Source: Clostridia bacterium
GTDB taxonomy: Bacteria; Bacillota; Clostridia; DUPQ01
Length of the DNA stretch: 18,249 nucleotides
NCBI GenBank assembly: GCA_030592355.1
Contig: JAUVJE010000020.1
Coordinates: 1 to 18,249 of the forward strand
Direction of reading: 5' to 3'
Part shown: positions 14,600-18,249 of the stretch, in pieces
Position numbering within the stretch: the stretch's first letter is position 1
How the letters are laid out: every line of letters begins with the position of its first letter
Made by a program: the position numbers and the translations under genes
The notes under the pieces: model-generated
Database searches by the model: none
The model's input: only the letters and a program-made list of their open reading frames with translations
Told to the model about the DNA's origin: nothing

Positions 14600-17236
14600 T
14601 TATGGTATTACCAAAGCAACCGCATTACCCTGGATTTTTGAACCATCGGTGTAAAGCACCGTAATACTGAAATAATAGGTTTCCCCGGAATCAAAAATCT
14701 CCACAGCTGACTCGTATCTGTTATCTTCGTAATTTGTTTTATATGCAATATGCCCGTCCTCCGGATACTTTGGGTTGGGATTTGTCTTTGAAGCAACGAC
14801 TTTATATCCTTGAAACAATTCATGCTCAATTACGTTCCATTCCAGCACAACTTTCCCCTCGGTTATGGCTCCGAGAACCTCTGCTGCAGGCAGACTCTCC
14901 CCGACCGGAATTTCTATTGCAACCGCATTACCTGCCTTTTTAGTGCCGTCATTGTAGAGTACCGTTATACTGAACCAATACGTTTCTCCATCATCGAAAT
15001 TACTGAAAGATGAGCTGTATTCTGTCTGATTGGGGTTGGTTATGTAAGTCAGATATCCGTCTTCAGGGTATTTGGGGGTTGGATTGGTTTTTGAAGCTAC
15101 TACTTTATAGCCGCTGAACCGCGTATGGTATATCTTATCCCAGGTCAGATTTACGCTGGTCCCGCCCGCTTCGCCGTATATGGTGGTTGCCGTCATTTCC
15201 TCACTTCCCGCGTCAGTATCCGGCACTTCGAGATATACTGCGTTTCCAGGCACTTTCGTACCATTTGAATACAAAACCGTTATGCTGAAATAGTAGCTTA
15301 TTCCCCCGGTCAGTCCGTTATATCCGTCATATACGATAAGCGCTGCATTATTAGCATTGGTAATGTATTTTACATACCCGTCTTCAGGGTACTTGGGATT
15401 TGGATTTACAGGAGATGCAACAACTTTATATCCCTGAAAAGCCGGACTGTCTATCATTTCCCATGACAGGTAGATATTGCCGCCGATAACCTCGCCGGTA
15501 ATCGCCGAAGCGCCCATTTCACCATCAGGTATGGAATCAGGCACTATGATATACACTGCATTACCCGGAACTTTTGAGCCGTCTTTATATAGCACGGTTA
15601 TGCTGAAATAGTAACCGGTTCCTCCTTTTAATCCGCTGAACCCTTCATTTACAGCAAGTTCGGTTGTACCGGCGTTGGTTATATATTTAATATATCCATC
15701 TTCCGGATATTTGGGATTGGGATTATTTTCAGATGCAACTACTTTATAACCCTGAAACTCAGTGGAGTCAATGTCTTCCCAACTCAGCATTACATAATCA
15801 CCGTCAACATAGCCGGCTATTTCCGAGGTTGCTTCTTCAGTGTCATCATCATCCCCGGGCATTACTATTGCAACTGAGTTACCGGCAAGTTTTGTGCCGT
15901 CTCCATAGAGTGCTGTTATGCTGAACCAGTATGTGACCCCAGACTCAAAACCACTGTACAAGAAAGTTTTACCAGTCACGTTTGCATCGGTTATGTATTT
16001 TATATATCCGTCATCCGGGTATTTCGGATTAGGATTTGTTTTGGATGCCACAACTTTATATCCGCTGAAATTACTATGGGTTATCTTTTCCCAACTGAGC
16101 TCTACACCGCTTTCGCCGGCTGATCCGGTTATTGCTGACGTAACTTTCACCTCAGGCGCCGGGGTTGGAACCGGAGTCGGTTCGGGCGTTGGTTCCGGTG
16201 TTGGCACCGGAGTGGGCTCAACTTTCAAAGGAACCGCAGCCTGCACGGAATTACCGGTCGACTTAAAACCGCCTTTATAAAGTGCTGTTATACTAAACCA
16301 ATAGCTTTCTCCCCCTTCAAGTCCCCCGAATCCATCTACAATTTCAAGATGTATCGTTTCTCTGTCTGTAATATAATCGATATAACCGTCGCCGGGATAT
16401 TCAGGCTCCGGATTAGTTTTCGAAGCAACGATTTTATATCCGCTGAATTCTCCGTATTCTATCATGTCCCACTTTAAAATAAGTTTCCCGTCTTCTGTTT
16501 CTGCCGTTAAATTGCTGACCGGAATATTAAGCGCTTCCATGTCTTCTCTTAAAGAACCTTCCTGATTGTCAGGTTCAAATCCTTCATCAACAATTCCCTG
16601 CTCCTTGGCGTATTTTTCAAGCAGGTATATTCCTGCGGACTTGCCTTTTTCCTCCGCTTCTTCCTTATCCTTCAGGCTTCCCATAAGATAAAGCACATTT
16701 GCTTCTCCGCCTGTTGCATCATACACAAGTTTATTAACCTCTTCCTCGTTTAGCTGACCGTTTTCCTCACCAAAATGAGCTATAAGCACATAGTTTTCCT
16801 GGTCGTCGGATATATATCCAAGGTTTTTGGCTTCTGCAACTATTATAGGAATCGCCTCTTTGATATTCATTCCAAGACACTGTATGTTATTCATGAGATC
16901 CAGCGCTTCTTCGTTTTTGCACGATATGCTGATTATCCTATGGCTGTCATCCACCTCAAGAACAATACTGGGATTGATGTCAATGGTATAATATACTGAT
17001 TCAGCCGTAACCGGCGAACCTCCTTTACCCATGAATATAAACATCGCCGCAACCAATACAAACACGGCAGCTAAAGGAAGCGCCACGGCCATTGTTTTCC
17101 GAATTTTTTTCTTCCTGTCCTTATCCTGCCTTTTTACCATGGTTCTCATACGGGATTTAGTTTTACTGACAAGAAAATCATCAGGTTTTATTGTTCTTAT
17201 TTCAAGTTTTTCCAATTGCTTATCAATATCTATCAT
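14600..17236 (-). CDS. RsgI-like membrane anti-sigma factor with six FN3-like extracellular modules
   Basis: The 878-residue protein is a probable transmembrane anti-sigma factor for the ECF sigma encoded just upstream. Residues 1-47 are a basic cytoplasmic segment that I do not recognise; it lacks the usual RsgI N-terminal domain. One transmembrane helix lies at about 48-69. Residues 80-235 resemble the juxtamembrane domain of clostridial RsgI ('YYTIDINPSIVLEV', N88-P89). Six repeats of about 95 residues follow (about 240-338, 363-460, 469-566, 576-672, 681-777, 785-878), each with LSW/LxW, GYKVVAS, a Pro-rich NPNPKYPEDG segment and 'YFSITVLY..G', an FN3-like sandwich pattern. A Pro/Thr linker at 340-362 separates modules 1 and 2. 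The start overlaps the sigma stop as ATGA. The modules presumably sense or bind a wall or carbohydrate ligand; that is inference. Confidence 0.85.
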   Translation of the reverse strand: MIDIDKQLEKLEIRTIKPDDFLVSKTKSRMRTMVKRQDKDRKKKIRKTMAVALPLAAVFVLVAAMFIFMGKGGSPVTAESVYYTIDINPSIVLEVDDSHRIISISCKNEEALDLMNNIQCLGMNIKEAIPIIVAEAKNLGYISDDQENYVLIAHFGEENGQLNEEEVNKLVYDATGGEANVLYLMGSLKDKEEAEEKGKSAGIYLLEKYAKEQGIVDEGFEPDNQEGSLREDMEALNIPVSNLTAETEDGKLILKWDMIEYGEFSGYKIVASKTNPEPEYPGDGYIDYITDRETIHLEIVDGFGGLEGGESYWFSITALYKGGFKSTGNSVQAAVPLKVEPTPVPTPEPTPEPTPVPTPAPEVKVTSAITGSAGESGVELSWEKITHSNFSGYKVVASKTNPNPKYPDDGYIKYITDANVTGKTFLYSGFESGVTYWFSITALYGDGTKLAGNSVAIVMPGDDDDTEEATSEIAGYVDGDYVMLSWEDIDSTEFQGYKVVASENNPNPKYPEDGYIKYITNAGTTELAVNEGFSGLKGGTGYYFSITVLYKDGSKVPGNAVYIIVPDSIPDGEMGASAITGEVIGGNIYLSWEMIDSPAFQGYKVVASPVNPNPKYPEDGYVKYITNANNAALIVYDGYNGLTGGISYYFSITVLYSNGTKVPGNAVYLEVPDTDAGSEEMTATTIYGEAGGTSVNLTWDKIYHTRFSGYKVVASKTNPTPKYPEDGYLTYITNPNQTEYSSSFSNFDDGETYWFSITVLYNDGTKKAGNAVAIEIPVGESLPAAEVLGAITEGKVVLEWNVIEHELFQGYKVVASKTNPNPKYPEDGHIAYKTNYEDNRYESAVEIFDSGETYYFSITVLYTDGSKIQGNAVALVIP
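16151..16219 (-). repeat. Pro/Thr-rich (PTPxPTP) linker-coding repeat
   Basis: This encodes residues 340-362 of the anti-sigma protein, alternating PTPVPTPEPTP units with a repetitive GGTTCCGG/CACCGG-like DNA pattern. Such linkers are typical of clostridial RsgI and cell-surface proteins and separate FN3-like module 1 from modules 2-6. Confidence 0.8.
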
Positions 17237-17799
17237 GACAGTTCACTCTCCATCATCTTCTTCAGCCTGTTTTTTGCAGTGCTGATTCTTGATTTTACGG
17301 TTCCTTCGGGCACTGAACAGATTACAGCAATATCCGCATATTTCAGGTCTTCAAAATAGAATAATTTGATGGGCACTTTAAACTTATCGTCCAACAATTC
17401 TATTTTACTCATCAACATGCTGCTGACGAATTTCTCCTCAACTGTTTTTTCTGTATTATCGTCCGAAACCAACAGTGACATGGCATGTTCTTTAGAATCC
17501 TTGTCCCTGTAATTATCTGATACAATGCTTTTACGGCGTTTCTCTTTTTTATATATATCCTTGTATTTATTTATACAGATTGTATAAATCCAATTTTTAA
17601 AAGACTTGTCAGTAAATCCGGATGCGCCTTTAATCACATTGAGCCAGGTATCCTGAAACAGCTCGTCAGCATCATACCTGCTGTACGTGAGACGGAAACA
17701 CAGATTGTAAACATCGTCTTTATACGTATCCACCATTTGTTCCATTGCAAAAATATCTCCCTTAACAAAAGCTTCAAGAAGTTCTTGTTCTGCGCGCAT
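17233..17799 (-). CDS. ECF-family RNA polymerase sigma factor
   Basis: The 188-residue protein has the two-domain layout of group 4 (ECF) sigma factors. Region 2 is at about residues 12-75 ('YKDDVYNLCFRLTYSRYDADELFQDTWLNV', with the -10-binding helix). A charged linker of about 50 residues follows, then region 4 at about 130-182 with the helix-turn-helix 'YADIAVICSVPEGTVKSRI'. It is not SigI, which has a different domain makeup. AAGAGGAG precedes the ATG by 6-7 nt. It overlaps the anti-sigma gene by 4 bp, so the pair is made together. A GAAC-N16-CGTT element upstream suggests that it activates its own promoter when released by the anti-sigma protein. Confidence 0.95.
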   Translation of the reverse strand: MRAEQELLEAFVKGDIFAMEQMVDTYKDDVYNLCFRLTYSRYDADELFQDTWLNVIKGASGFTDKSFKNWIYTICINKYKDIYKKEKRRKSIVSDNYRDKDSKEHAMSLLVSDDNTEKTVEEKFVSSMLMSKIELLDDKFKVPIKLFYFEDLKYADIAVICSVPEGTVKSRISTAKNRLKKMMESELS

Positions 17800-17823
17800 A
17801 CTAATCTCCTCTTAACATGTATA

Positions 17824-17847
17824 AACGATGACTAACAAAAAAAGTTC
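17824..17847 (-). promoter_or_regulatory. Predicted ECF-type promoter of the sigma/anti-sigma operon
   Basis: On the minus strand GAAC (17847-17844) is followed after 16 nt by CGTT (17827-17824), about 25 nt before the sigma ATG. The AAC-N16-CGT layout is the one used by Bacillus-type ECF sigma factors, so it fits positive autoregulation. Confidence 0.6.
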
Positions 17848-17944
17848 GGCTTTTCTTTGAAAAAGTTTGATAACCTGTGGAATAAGCCGTATTCCCGGAT
17901 TCTTTTTAATAATATCACAACTGTATCATAGCCACGCGCCAAAT

Positions 17945-18249
17945 CTATCTCATCAGATCGGAGGCGCTTTTACGGGCGTTGTATTTGATTTTTTCCTCGT
18001 CTATGGTTTTAAGTTCCCTCTTCTCCATAAGGATTTTCCCATTAACTATTACAGTATCTACATCAGATCCCTTTGTGCTGTATACCAATGCATTAACCGG
18101 ATTCAGCAACGGTATATTGTGTACAGTATCCATATTAAGCAATATTAAATCTGCATTCATGCCTTTTTTTAACATTCCTGAATTTGAAAAACCAATAGCT
18201 TTAGCACCATTTTTAGTTGCCATTTCAATTGTCTGTGCCGGATTCACTG
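17945..18249 (-). CDS. Amidohydrolase of the MtaD/SAH deaminase group, C-terminal part (cut by right window edge)
   Basis: About 101 codons of the C-terminus are visible; the frame is open at the window edge, so the GTG at 18247 is not claimed as the true start. The text 'MATKNGAKAIGFSNSGMLKKGMNADLILLNMD' followed by 'NALVYSTKGSDVDTVIVNGKILMEKREL' is the conserved end of COG0402 amidohydrolases such as 5-methylthioadenosine/S-adenosylhomocysteine deaminase. The metal-binding residues lie outside the window, so the exact substrate cannot be set. It lies upstream of and on the same strand as the sigma gene, separated by 145 bp with no convincing terminator. Confidence 0.8.
   Translation of the reverse strand, partial: VNPAQTIEMATKNGAKAIGFSNSGMLKKGMNADLILLNMDTVHNIPLLNPVNALVYSTKGSDVDTVIVNGKILMEKRELKTIDEEKIKYNARKSASDLMR

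Noticed and set aside
14603..16519. Repeats as a CRISPR array or recent DNA duplication
   Set aside because: Units of about 300 bp encode in-frame FN3-like modules and have diverged at the DNA level; there are no short repeats with spacers.
17233..17799. Calling the sigma factor SigI because of the RsgI-like partner
   Set aside because: Region 2 and region 4 have ECF character and the -35/-10 pattern upstream is also ECF-like.
17879..17895. GGAATA/TATTCC hairpin as the terminator of the amidohydrolase gene
   Set aside because: It has a 6-bp AT-rich stem without a following U-run on the minus strand.

Overview
The window looks like a low-to-moderate-GC Firmicutes chromosome, most likely class Clostridia. 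The main evidence is the gene order fapR-plsX-fabD-fabG-acpP-fabF-rnc-smc-ftsY, a Firmicutes arrangement, together with strong GGAGG-type ribosome binding sites, some TTG starts and a clostridial RsgI-type anti-sigma ectodomain. The placement is inferred from gene content and order, not from a database search.

Left and central block (1-11502, all minus strand). A fatty-acid/phospholipid operon starts at a promoter and FapR operator near 11.45 kb. It runs fapR, plsX, fabD, fabG, acpP, an intrinsic terminator, then fabF and rnc. After about 185 bp without a gene come smc, ftsY and a UPF0182 membrane protein cut by the left edge. FapR senses malonyl-CoA. PlsX, FabD, FabG, AcpP and FabF supply acyl-ACP and acyl phosphate for membrane lipid synthesis. 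Rnc, Smc and FtsY are the usual housekeeping neighbours for RNA processing, chromosome organisation and protein targeting to the membrane.

Middle block (11622-14460, plus strand, divergent from fapR). An ABC ATPase and an ABC-2-type permease overlap by 4 bp. They are followed after 1 bp by a protein of the uroporphyrinogen decarboxylase superfamily whose His-x-Cys...Cys motif points to a corrinoid/thiol methyltransferase rather than HemE. A gene-free gap of about 140 bp between convergent genes carries a 24-bp-stem hairpin with a 3-nt loop.

Right block (14600-18249, minus strand). An ECF sigma factor overlaps by 4 bp a large membrane anti-sigma protein. That protein has one transmembrane helix, an RsgI-like juxtamembrane domain with an Asn-Pro motif, a Pro/Thr linker and six fibronectin-III-like extracellular modules. 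The sigma gene has a plausible ECF-type promoter of its own. This sigma/anti-sigma pair is the most unusual system here: an ECF sigma joined to an RsgI-type sensor, which normally partners SigI. The C-terminal part of an MtaD-like amidohydrolase lies at the right edge.
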